Positions 48,366 through 56,456 of a DNA stretch of 64,000 nt are shown here, piece after piece. Both the position numbers and the translations under genes were made by a program. Position 1 is the stretch's first letter. The number at the start of each line of letters is the position of its first letter. The notes beneath the pieces were generated by a model that was not told the DNA's origin, ran no database searches, and saw only the letters and a program-made list of their open reading frames with translations. The stretch is from Paenibacillus tarimensis (lineage in GTDB: Bacteria; Bacillota; Bacilli; Paenibacillales; Paenibacillaceae), in NCBI RefSeq assembly GCF_021532315.1, contig NZ_JAKGAO010000009.1, positions 363,186 through 427,185 on the forward strand. Direction: 5' to 3'.

Positions 48366-49460
48366 ATGCAGGATAACAAGAGAAGGGCGGCTGAGCAGGA
48401 AGGAACCGGCTGGGCGCCGGACCTAGCGCTTGAGAGGCTGATAGAGCGGCTGGAAGAGGAACGGAAGGTTAAAGCTTCCGTTAGGACACGCGAGCAAAGG
48501 AGAGCAGAACTGCTCGCCTCTCTGCAACGCATATTAGGTGATTTCGATGATTTGGCCGAAGAAGGGGGACCGCTTGCCCCCAGGCTGCTTGAGCGGATTG
48601 AGACCGCGGGAATGATCCGGGAGCGTGTGGAATTTACCGCGGGCTATGGGCTTCGTGTGCCTGCCTATGCGGTATGGAGCAAGACGTCAGGCGGCGGCAG
48701 GCTCCCTGCCGTACTTGCTCTGCACGGGCATGGAAGCGGCAGCCGTGACATGCTGGGGCTGAGCCCGGATGGCACGCCTAAACCGGATGGCCCGGGCATC
48801 CACGGCGATACAGTTGAAGCACTTTCGCAGAGGGGGTTCTTTGTTCTGGTACCGGACATTGCCGGGTTCGGGGACAGGAAGCTGATGAGGGATGCAGGGC
48901 GATCCGATCCTTCGGCTAATTCCTGCTTCGGATTGGCATCCGCACTGCTGATGACGGGGAGGACATTGGCCGGACTGCGTGTCTTCGAAGCAAGAAGGGC
49001 GCTGGATTACCTGGATACCAGGGACGATGTGGATGCAGCGCGTGTCGGCTGTATCGGCTTCTCCGGCGGGGGGATGGTTGCCTCTCTGACAACAGCTGTG
49101 GAGAATCGGATCCGTGCTGCCGTTATTTGCGGTTACGGAAGCACATACCGGGGCAGTATTCTGGCCATGCAGCACTGTCTGGATAATTATCTGCCGGGCA
49201 TTCTGCGGGAAGCGGAAATGCCTGAATTGCTTGGTTTGATAGCTCCGAGGCCGCTGCTGCTGGAGTCCGGCCGTTCCGATCATCTTTTTCCCGTGGAAGA
49301 GGTACAGGCCGCAGCAGACTATCTGGTGGAGCTGTACGCAGAGCTGGGCGCGGCAGACTGTTTCAGACTTGACCTGTTTGAGGGCGGACACGAGATCAGG
49401 GGAGGACTGTCATTTGACTGGCTGCAGACGAAGGTGAAGGAGGAGAGAGGCCATGCTTGA
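48366..49460 (+). CDS. Alpha/beta hydrolase, probable polysaccharide esterase
   Basis: A 364-residue cytoplasmic alpha/beta hydrolase (abhydrolase_7-like). An N-terminal charged helical stretch (RLIERLEEERKVKASVRTR) leads into a catalytic domain with nucleophile Ser233 in GFSGGGM, acid Asp305 in SGRSDHLF and His342 in GGHEI. No signal peptide. Family members deacetylate xylan or other sugars, but the substrate is not determined by sequence. ATG 48366 follows AAGGTGG. It overlaps the next gene by 8 bases, so it belongs to the pectin de-esterification operon. Confidence 0.85.
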   Translation: MQDNKRRAAEQEGTGWAPDLALERLIERLEEERKVKASVRTREQRRAELLASLQRILGDFDDLAEEGGPLAPRLLERIETAGMIRERVEFTAGYGLRVPAYAVWSKTSGGGRLPAVLALHGHGSGSRDMLGLSPDGTPKPDGPGIHGDTVEALSQRGFFVLVPDIAGFGDRKLMRDAGRSDPSANSCFGLASALLMTGRTLAGLRVFEARRALDYLDTRDDVDAARVGCIGFSGGGMVASLTTAVENRIRAAVICGYGSTYRGSILAMQHCLDNYLPGILREAEMPELLGLIAPRPLLLESGRSDHLFPVEEVQAAADYLVELYAELGAADCFRLDLFEGGHEIRGGLSFDWLQTKVKEERGHA

Positions 49461-50532
49461 CCGGATGGTTTCCATGCCGGGAGATATTGTGGTTCAAGGT
49501 GTCGGTCTTCATAATATTGCTGAGGTAGAGGAGCTTGGGGAAGGACAGGGTATCCAGCTGTCGCGGGTGCCGTCCAAGGTGCGTATGGCACTGAATGAGA
49601 AGGCGCAGGGGCGGGCTCTGCTTGGAGCGGGATCGGAGATTCGCTTCAATCTGGAGGGAGACGAAGCAGTCCTTACCTTCCTGCATGATCCCGTTGACCG
49701 TTCTGCCGGCAGTGCCGGCCCCAAAGGGGTATTTGAAGTATACCAGGGGGATTATCAGGGCGCCTATGACACCACTCCCCAGCCGATGGGGGAGGGCGGT
49801 GAAACCAGGCTTGTCATTCGCCGAAGCCGCAAGCATGAGCAGCTGTTAAGGCGCAGGTATGATGAAGGGCTCCTGAACTTCGATCCCTCCCTGCTGCGTA
49901 TTATGCTGCCCAATGATCTGCAGGTCCGCCTGTTACGTGTTGAAGGAGCAGTGGCGCCGCCGAGGAGGGGACAGGTGCCGGCTGGCCGGCTGCTCGTGCA
50001 CGGCTCATCCATTACGGCCGGCGGGGATGCAGTGCTGCCTTCGGGCAGCTATGCGCATGCAGCTGCCCGGCGTCTTGGAGCCGATCTTATTAACCTAGGT
50101 TTCTCGGGAAGCTGTCATGTAGAACCCGCAATGGCAGACTATATTGCTTCCCGAAGGGATTGGCAGTATGCCGTGCTGGAGCTCGGTGTCAATGTCATTG
50201 ATTTTATGCCTTTGGCCGAGTTTGAACAGCGGGTGCGCTATATGCTTCGCACCATAGCCGACAACAGCAGAGACAGATGGGTTTTCTGCACAGACCTCTT
50301 CACATGCCACCGGGATTATAACCGGGATCCTGTTATTACTGAATATCGAGACATTGTCCGCCGCTGCGTAAGAGCGCTTAGACAGGAGAAAATCGTTTAC
50401 CTATCTGGACGCGAGCTGCTGCCGGATGATCGGGCATTGACTATTGACCTGCTGCATCCGTCAGCAGAGGGCATGCAGGAAATTGCGCGCAGGCTGGCCC
50501 GCCGGATTCGGCTTCATGCAGAGCCGCAGTAA
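49453..50532 (+). CDS. SGNH/GDSL hydrolase with N-terminal beta domain
   Basis: A 359-residue esterase without signal peptide. Residues about 1-170 form a beta-rich domain that resembles the N-domain of SsfX3-like and carbohydrate-esterase-2-type proteins (VRMALNEKAQGRALLGAGSEIRF, VFEVYQGDYQ). The SGNH domain follows with nucleophile Ser186 in HGSSITAGG, NLGFSGSC, ELGVNV and Asp332/His335 in DLLHP. It probably removes acetyl or feruloyl groups from imported sugars. AAGGAGG lies just upstream, and the start overlaps the previous gene. Confidence 0.85.
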   Translation: MLDRMVSMPGDIVVQGVGLHNIAEVEELGEGQGIQLSRVPSKVRMALNEKAQGRALLGAGSEIRFNLEGDEAVLTFLHDPVDRSAGSAGPKGVFEVYQGDYQGAYDTTPQPMGEGGETRLVIRRSRKHEQLLRRRYDEGLLNFDPSLLRIMLPNDLQVRLLRVEGAVAPPRRGQVPAGRLLVHGSSITAGGDAVLPSGSYAHAAARRLGADLINLGFSGSCHVEPAMADYIASRRDWQYAVLELGVNVIDFMPLAEFEQRVRYMLRTIADNSRDRWVFCTDLFTCHRDYNRDPVITEYRDIVRRCVRALRQEKIVYLSGRELLPDDRALTIDLLHPSAEGMQEIARRLARRIRLHAEPQ

Positions 50533-50574
50533 GTGCAGGCAGCTGGACTTTCTTGCGCAGGGGAGGGCATTTTT

Positions 50575-51570
50575 ATGATGATTGTAGCAGCTGACGGCAG
50601 CGGCGATTTCCGTACCGTGCAGGAAGCTATAGATGCAGCTGATGCTTATGGAAGCGGGCAGCCGGTTACGATCCGGATCCGCAGCGGGATTTATAAGGAG
50701 AAGGTGTCTGTCGAACGTCCGGGTGTTACACTGATTGGCGACGATGCGGAGAGCACAATCATCACCTACGATGATTACGCGCAGAAGCAGTTTCCGGATG
50801 GAGAACATTATCATACCTTTCATTCCTACAGCTTTCTAGTGGGGGCAGATGATTTTACGGCAGAACAGCTTACTTTCGCGAACACGGCTGGTCCGGGCGA
50901 GCGGGTAGGCCAAGCGCTGGCCGTGTATGCGGATGGGGACCGGACCGTATTCCGGCGCTGCCGTTTCCTTGGCAAACAGGATACGCTCTTCACAGGGCCG
51001 CTGCCGCCAAAGCCGAAGGAGAGGGCAAGCTTTGGCGGACCGCGCGATATCCTGCCAAGGCGGGCCACTCGTCAACTTTACGAGGACTGTTACATAGAAG
51101 GCGACATTGACTTTATTTTTGGCTCGGCGACAGCGTATTTCCTCGGCTGTGAGCTCTTCTCGAGGCGAAGAGACCTGCCAGGAGTGGGAGAAGCTCACCC
51201 TGTGACGCATGGCTGGATAACTGCGGCTTCAACGCCCGAGCATGCTCCCTTCGGTTATGTATTCGACACCTGCCGGCTAACCGGAGACGCACCACCAGGG
51301 AGTGTGTATCTGGGCAGACCCTGGCGTGACCACGCCCATACCCTATATATGAATTGCTGGATGGGCACACATATCAGGCCCGAGGGCTGGGACAACTGGG
51401 GCCGCCCGGATAGTGAGCATTCAGTCCGCTATGAGGAGTACGCCAATACAGGGCCGGGCGCATGTCCCTCACAGCGGGTCAGCTGGTCCAGGCAGCTGCT
51501 TCCAGAGGAGGCGGAGCACTATAGAATAGGCAGGGTTCTGGCGGGTCATGACGGCTGGAACCCGGTATGA
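50575..51570 (+). CDS. Pectin methylesterase (CE8), cytoplasmic
   Basis: A 331-residue parallel-beta-helix pectinesterase that demethylates galacturonate. Family motifs are GSGDFRTVQEAIDAA (start), GKQDTLFTG, the catalytic Asp177/Asp179 pair in GDIDFIFGSA, and GRPWRDHAHT with the key Arg. No signal peptide is present, so it should act inside the cell on imported oligomers, unlike most pectinesterases. ATG 50575 (or 50578) follows GGGGAGGG. It overlaps the next gene if that begins at 51567. Confidence 0.95.
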   Translation: MMIVAADGSGDFRTVQEAIDAADAYGSGQPVTIRIRSGIYKEKVSVERPGVTLIGDDAESTIITYDDYAQKQFPDGEHYHTFHSYSFLVGADDFTAEQLTFANTAGPGERVGQALAVYADGDRTVFRRCRFLGKQDTLFTGPLPPKPKERASFGGPRDILPRRATRQLYEDCYIEGDIDFIFGSATAYFLGCELFSRRRDLPGVGEAHPVTHGWITAASTPEHAPFGYVFDTCRLTGDAPPGSVYLGRPWRDHAHTLYMNCWMGTHIRPEGWDNWGRPDSEHSVRYEEYANTGPGACPSQRVSWSRQLLPEEAEHYRIGRVLAGHDGWNPV

Positions 51571-51587
51571 GGAGGATGAATGAAGGA

Positions 51588-52283
51588 ATGAAACCTGTAA
51601 CCTTTCATTTGGCCGGCGACTCCACGATGTCCGAATACGGACCGGAGGAAGCGCCAAGAGCGGGCTGGGGCCAGATGCTTCAGGAATTTGTCCAGTCGCA
51701 TGTGTCCGTACGCAATAAAGCGATGTCGGGGCGAAGCTCCAAAAGTTTTATTGATGAAGGGCGTTTGGAAGACTTGCTGAGCGGAGTACAGGCGGGTGAC
51801 TACATACTCATTCAGTTTGGGCATAATGATGCCAAGTCTGATGAGCAGCGGCGTACCGATCCGTATGGAAGCTATCAGCAATGTCTGGAGCGTTACCTGC
51901 TAGGGGCATCCGGCAGGGAAGCGCAGGCGATTCTGATTACATCGGTAGAGCGGCGCAAGTTTAATTCTGACGGTCTGCTGGAGCATACGCATGGCGACTA
52001 TCCCGCGGCTATGGAAGAGCTGGCGCGCAAGCGGGGCATCCCGCTGCTGGATTTAAGGGAGCTGACAGGGCGGCTCTACGAGCGGCTCGGTCCTGAGGAA
52101 TCGAAGCGGCTGTTCATGTGGCTGGAGCCGGGCGTGCATCCGAACTATCCGGAGGGCGTCCATGATGACACCCATTTCTCGGAGCTTGGAGCCAGGATGG
52201 TTGCAGCTTTGGCGGCGGAAGGACTTTACCGCTTAGGCTTGCCTTGCAAGGAGCCGGAGAGCCTGAAGGGCAGTGCCGGATAA
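51588..52283 (+). CDS. Rhamnogalacturonan acetylesterase (CE12), cytoplasmic
   Basis: About 231 residues, SGNH fold, like B. subtilis RhgT/YesT: nucleophile Ser12 in LAGDSTMSE, FGHNDAK, ITSVERRKFN and the Asp/His in HDDTHFSELG. It removes acetyl groups from rhamnogalacturonan I. No signal peptide. The start is unclear: GAGGAGG precedes both ATG 51576 and 51588. I prefer 51588 because MKPVTFHLAGDS matches the family N-terminus. It ends the esterase operon. Confidence 0.92.
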   Translation: MKPVTFHLAGDSTMSEYGPEEAPRAGWGQMLQEFVQSHVSVRNKAMSGRSSKSFIDEGRLEDLLSGVQAGDYILIQFGHNDAKSDEQRRTDPYGSYQQCLERYLLGASGREAQAILITSVERRKFNSDGLLEHTHGDYPAAMEELARKRGIPLLDLRELTGRLYERLGPEESKRLFMWLEPGVHPNYPEGVHDDTHFSELGARMVAALAAEGLYRLGLPCKEPESLKGSAG

Positions 52284-52723
52284 ACCGGCAGTTTTGCTCA
52301 GCGTTCAGGCGTGCACCTGCAGATAACGGAAGGCAGTCATTAGACGCAAGACTATAAAATTTAACGAATATATGCTTAAGGATGACATTCATGCTGAAGG
52401 GCCGGGGGCTTCCGGCTCTTCTTACAGTATATTATTCATAGAGAGTGTCACTGGCCAGGAGGCAGCCGGGCCCGGCTCATTTCTCAGGTAAATACAGGCG
52501 CTCTGAAGAAATAGATAAATAACTAATTTACAGTGTAAAAAATGTCTAATATACCATGTATTATCGTATGAATTTTTATGTTATTATGAAAGCGCAATCA
52601 ATGGAAAGGAGTACAAATTCCGTTAAACGGACATCATCAGAAAACAGGGAGGCTGCAGCGAACAGAATGGTCTATAAAGCTTCAAGAGCAAACCAAATTT
52701 AATTAAAGTTGGAGGGTGAACTG
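52284..52723. promoter_or_regulatory. Intergenic region upstream of the xyloglucanase with a cre site
   Basis: 440 bases without a convincing gene. It contains a 14-bp perfect palindrome AGCCGGGCCCGGCT (52464-52477), a weak hairpin near 52400, AT-rich sequence from 52500, and at 52587-52600 TGAAAGCGCAATCA, which matches the cre consensus exactly. TTTACA, 17 bases, TATACC nearby is a tentative promoter, which would place the cre downstream of the start. Confidence 0.65.
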
Positions 52724-55700
52724 ATGAAGCTGAGCAAAACGATACGTAAAGCGGGCATACTGCTCACACTGGCCGCCGTATTTGCGGGCACTACTATTGT
52801 AAGCGATACCAAGTCTGTAAAGGCCGCCCCGAGCGAACCGTATACGTGGAAGAATGTCGTGACCGGTGCCGGAGGGGGATTTATCCCGGGCATTATTTTC
52901 AACAAGACGGAAAAGGATCTGATCTATACAAGGACAGACATAGGCGGCGCGTACCGCTGGAACCCGGCAGACAACAGCTGGATTCCGCTGCTTGATTTTG
53001 TAGGCTGGGATGAGTGGGGCAAGACGGGTGTCGATGCGCTGGCTACCGACCCGGTCGACCCTGACCGGCTGTATCTGGCTGTTGGCACCTACACGAATGA
53101 CTGGGACCCGAATAACGGCTACATTATGCGGTCTACTGACCGCGGGGATACCTGGCAGGAGACCGAGCTGCCCTTCAAGGTTGGCGGGAATATGCCGGGC
53201 CGGTCAATGGGCGAGCGTCTGGCAATAGACCCGAACAGCAACAACATCCTGTACTTTGGCGCTCGCAGCGGCAACGGTCTCTGGAAGAGCATCGACTATG
53301 GCGCGACCTGGAATAAAGTGACATCCTTCCCGAACCCCGGAACCTATGTTCAGGACCCATCCAACTCCTACCAAAGTGACATTATGGGGCTTGCCTGGAT
53401 CACCTTCGATCCTGCGACCGGCTCGCCTGGCAGCCCAACCCAGACGATATATATCGGTGTAGCCGACAAAGAGACTAGTATTTACCGCAGTACAGATGGC
53501 GGTGCAACCTGGTCGGCGGTCCCAGGCCAGCCAAGCGGCTTCCTGCCGCATCATGGGGAGCTCGACAGCAGCGGCAATCTGTTCATAACGTATAATGATG
53601 CGATCGGCCCCTATGATGGGGAGAAGGGCGATGTATGGCGCTATAACACGGTTACGGGTGAATGGACCAATGTGAGCCCGGTGCCAAGCTCGAGTACGGA
53701 CAATTATTTCGGTTACGGGGGCCTTGCGCTGGATGAACAGCAGCCGGGTACGCTGATGGTCTCTGCGCTTAACTCGTGGTGGCCGGATACGATTTTGTTC
53801 CGCAGCACGGACAGCGGGGCTACCTGGACGCGCATTTGGGACTGGGCGGGTTATCCTAACCGGACGCTGCGGTATACACAGGATATCTCTGCAGCGCCTT
53901 GGCTGGATTTTGGCACTAATCCGCAGCCTCCGGAAGTGACGCCAAAGCTTGGCTGGATGGTCGGTGACCTGGAGATCGACCCTCATAACTCTAACCGGAT
54001 GATGTATGGAACGGGTGCCACCATTTACGGAACGAACAATCTGACGGACTGGGATGCGGACAAAAAAATTAATATCTCTGTGATGGCCAAGGGGCTTGAG
54101 GAGATTTCGGTTATCGATCTGATCAGCCCGCCATCAGGCGCTCCGCTGCTCAGTGGTGTAGGTGATGTGTCAGGCTTCCGGCATGATGATGTTACGAAAG
54201 CGCCAGCCAAGATGTTCATTGGTCCGAGCAGCACGGCCAGCATAGATTACGCTGAGCTGAACCCGACCTTCATAGCGCGTGTCGGCTACGGAGACTATGA
54301 GAATAATCCTAACGCAAAGTCCATTGCACTCTCATATGACGGCGGAACCAACTGGTTTAATCCGTCTTCGGAACCGGCCGGAACCAAGGGCGGCGGCACA
54401 CTGGCAGTTGGAGCCGACAACAGCTCGTTAGTATGGAGTACACCGGATGTCGGTGTGTATTACTCCAAGTCCTCCGGCAACTCGTGGATGAAGAGTACTG
54501 GTCTGCCTGACGGAGCCAAGGTGGCATCTGACAGGGTGAACAAGAACAAATTTTATGCGGCTGCCGCAGGTGCGTTCTATGTGAGTACAGACGGCGGCGC
54601 GACCTTCACCCAGACGGCTGCTGCAGGTCTTCCCGCAGAAGGTGCACTGAAATTCAAGGCGATGCCGGGCGTGGAAGGGGATATCTGGCTGGCTGGCGGC
54701 AGTGAAAGCAGCGGTGTGTACGGATTGTGGCATTCGACCGACTCAGGCGCGTCCTTTACGAAGCTCGCTAATGTGGAGGAAGCGGACGTCGTCGGCTTCG
54801 GCAAAGCGGCACCGGGCCAGACCTACATGGCGCTGTATATTTCGGCTCAAATCGACGGGGTAAGGGGAATCTTCCGTTCGGATGACGCCGGATTGAGCTG
54901 GGTTCGGATTAATGATGACAAGCATCAATATGCCTATACAGGCTCGGCCATAACGGGAGACCCGCGAATTTACGGCCGGGTTTATGTGGGTACGAACGGA
55001 CGGGGAATAGTCTATGGTGATCTTGCCGGTCCGGTTCAGAATCACTCGTCCATTACGCCGGCGGCGGCCGCCTTCGATAAGAAGGCAGGCAGCCAGGCGG
55101 ATGTAACGGTGACCATAACACCCAATGGCAACACATTGACAGCTGTCCGCAACGGCAGCAAGGTGCTGGCTGAAGGGCTGGATTATACGGCAGCCCAGAA
55201 TAAGGTGACGATCAAATCAAGCTATCTGGCCGCCCAGCCGCTCGGTACGCTTAGTCTTACCTTCGACTTCAGTGCAGGGACGGACCCCGTGCTGGAGATT
55301 GCCATTGAAGATTCAACATCGGCTCAGCCAGTGAATAATTCGTCCATCACGCCTGTCGCGGCTGCCTTTGATAAGAAGGCAGGCAGCCAGACGGATGTAA
55401 CGGTGACCATAACCCCCAATGGCAATACACTGACAGCTGTCCGCAACGTCAGCAAGGTACTGGTCGAAGGGCAGGATTATACGATAGACGAGAATAAGGT
55501 GACGATCAAATCAAGCTATCTGGCTGCCCAGCCGCTCGGTACACTTAGTCTTACCTTCGACTTCAGTGCAGGTACGGACCCCGTACTGGAGATTGCAGTG
55601 TCGGACAGCACGGCGGCTGAGCCGGGCAGTGTGAAGGCGCAGATGTTTAACGGCTCCACCTCATCGGAAGTCAATACGCTGAATCCGCGCTTCAAGCTGA

Positions 55701-56080
55701 TGAACACGGGAGCGGCGGATATCTCTCTGGCTGACGTGAAGATTCGCTATTATTACACAATAGACGGCGAGCAGGAGCAGAGCTTCTGGTGCGATTGGTC
55801 GACTGCGGGAAGCGGTAATGTGACCGCTAAATTTGTGAAAATGGCCTCTCCAAAGGATGGTGCCGACCATTACGTGGAAATCGGATTTTCCAGCGGGGCG
55901 GGGATCTTGCCTGCAGGCCAGAGCATTGATATACAAACCCGTATAGCCAAAAACAACTGGAGCAGCTACTCGCAAACGGGCGATTATTCCTTTAACGGTT
56001 CGGCCAGCAGCTATACGGATTGGTCCAAGACAACCGTCTATACTGCCGGCAGCCTGCAGTGGGGCCAGGAGCCGCAGTAA
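52724..56080 (+). CDS. Secreted GH74 xyloglucanase with two X2 modules and CBM3
   Basis: A 1118-residue extracellular enzyme. Signal peptide to about residue 35 (AAVFAGTTIVSDTKSVKA), then a GH74 double beta-propeller with catalytic Asp72 (TRTDIGGAYRW) and Asp481 (GVGDVSGF), close to Asp70/Asp480 of Paenibacillus XEG74. Two X2 (Ig-like) modules follow at 775-861 and 873-959, then a C-terminal CBM3 (FNGSTSSEVNTLNPRFKLMN) that binds cellulose. It cleaves xyloglucan endo-wise or from the reducing end. ATG 52724 follows GGAGGGTG; the TTG at 52709 overlaps that site. It stands alone, with its own cre site upstream and a terminator downstream. Confidence 0.95.
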   Translation: MKLSKTIRKAGILLTLAAVFAGTTIVSDTKSVKAAPSEPYTWKNVVTGAGGGFIPGIIFNKTEKDLIYTRTDIGGAYRWNPADNSWIPLLDFVGWDEWGKTGVDALATDPVDPDRLYLAVGTYTNDWDPNNGYIMRSTDRGDTWQETELPFKVGGNMPGRSMGERLAIDPNSNNILYFGARSGNGLWKSIDYGATWNKVTSFPNPGTYVQDPSNSYQSDIMGLAWITFDPATGSPGSPTQTIYIGVADKETSIYRSTDGGATWSAVPGQPSGFLPHHGELDSSGNLFITYNDAIGPYDGEKGDVWRYNTVTGEWTNVSPVPSSSTDNYFGYGGLALDEQQPGTLMVSALNSWWPDTILFRSTDSGATWTRIWDWAGYPNRTLRYTQDISAAPWLDFGTNPQPPEVTPKLGWMVGDLEIDPHNSNRMMYGTGATIYGTNNLTDWDADKKINISVMAKGLEEISVIDLISPPSGAPLLSGVGDVSGFRHDDVTKAPAKMFIGPSSTASIDYAELNPTFIARVGYGDYENNPNAKSIALSYDGGTNWFNPSSEPAGTKGGGTLAVGADNSSLVWSTPDVGVYYSKSSGNSWMKSTGLPDGAKVASDRVNKNKFYAAAAGAFYVSTDGGATFTQTAAAGLPAEGALKFKAMPGVEGDIWLAGGSESSGVYGLWHSTDSGASFTKLANVEEADVVGFGKAAPGQTYMALYISAQIDGVRGIFRSDDAGLSWVRINDDKHQYAYTGSAITGDPRIYGRVYVGTNGRGIVYGDLAGPVQNHSSITPAAAAFDKKAGSQADVTVTITPNGNTLTAVRNGSKVLAEGLDYTAAQNKVTIKSSYLAAQPLGTLSLTFDFSAGTDPVLEIAIEDSTSAQPVNNSSITPVAAAFDKKAGSQTDVTVTITPNGNTLTAVRNVSKVLVEGQDYTIDENKVTIKSSYLAAQPLGTLSLTFDFSAGTDPVLEIAVSDSTAAEPGSVKAQMFNGSTSSEVNTLNPRFKLMNTGAADISLADVKIRYYYTIDGEQEQSFWCDWSTAGSGNVTAKFVKMASPKDGADHYVEIGFSSGAGILPAGQSIDIQTRIAKNNWSSYSQTGDYSFNGSASSYTDWSKTTVYTAGSLQWGQEPQ
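55046..55303 (+). repeat. Direct repeat, first X2 module
   Basis: The 258-bp first X2 module, repeated 294 bp further on. At protein level about 75 of 86 residues match, and long DNA stretches are identical (for example GACGATCAAATCAAGCTATC), so the duplication is recent or kept homogeneous by gene conversion. Confidence 0.85.
55340..55597 (+). repeat. Direct repeat, second X2 module
   Basis: Second copy of the X2 module (see the first at 55046). Differences are mostly third-base or conservative, such as GSK/VSK and AAQN/IDEN. Confidence 0.85.
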
Positions 56081-56111
56081 TCCGCTAAAGCTTATAACTA
56101 ATACTAATAAA

Positions 56112-56158
56112 AGCAGGGGCTGCCGACACGTCTTGTAACGTGCACGGCAGCCCCTGCT
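56112..56158 (+). terminator. Terminator hairpin after the xyloglucanase
   Basis: A 14-bp stem AGCAGGGGCTGCCG/CGGCAGCCCCTGCT with a 19-nt loop lies between convergent genes. There is no clear T tract on the plus strand. Confidence 0.65.
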
Positions 56159-56170
56159 GCATTGTAACGG

Positions 56171-56395
56171 TCAGTTCCGCCAGTTCCGCTTCCCCATAAC
56201 CGGGGCACTGATCCCTGCGGCCGGCACTTTCTGTTCATAGTTCATGCAAGGCTGGCCGGAAGAGGAATGTACAGTCTGGCTGGGCATGCTCTTCGTCTTG
56301 AAGCCGAAAGCCCGGCAGCCGCGCGGGAAACCTGGGTCCCACGTTACGTAAAAATGCTTGCACTTCATGCAGTCGATGCGGTTGACTTCCGTCAT
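56171..56395 (-). CDS. Small Cys-rich protein, unknown function
   Basis: A 74-residue protein: CMKCKHFYVTWDPGFPRGCR, then AFGFKTKSMPS and SSGQPCMNY. Four cysteines and a His form a likely zinc site. The pattern is widely conserved in bacteria (small proteins annotated as uracil-DNA-glycosylase-like or hypothetical), which marks it as a real gene, but I know of no function. GGGGGAGAT precedes the ATG. The tail after Tyr53 is basic and variable. Confidence 0.78.
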   Translation of the reverse strand: MTEVNRIDCMKCKHFYVTWDPGFPRGCRAFGFKTKSMPSQTVHSSSGQPCMNYEQKVPAAGISAPVMGKRNWRN

Positions 56396-56456
56396 ATCTC
56401 CCCCGCCTTATCTTAATATCCGCTATTGATTATATCGGAACGAGGCGGGAAAGTCG

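Noticed and set aside
52568..52702. 44-codon ORF upstream of the xyloglucanase
   Set aside because: No good ribosome site, low-complexity product, and it overlaps the cre site; better explained as non-coding leader.
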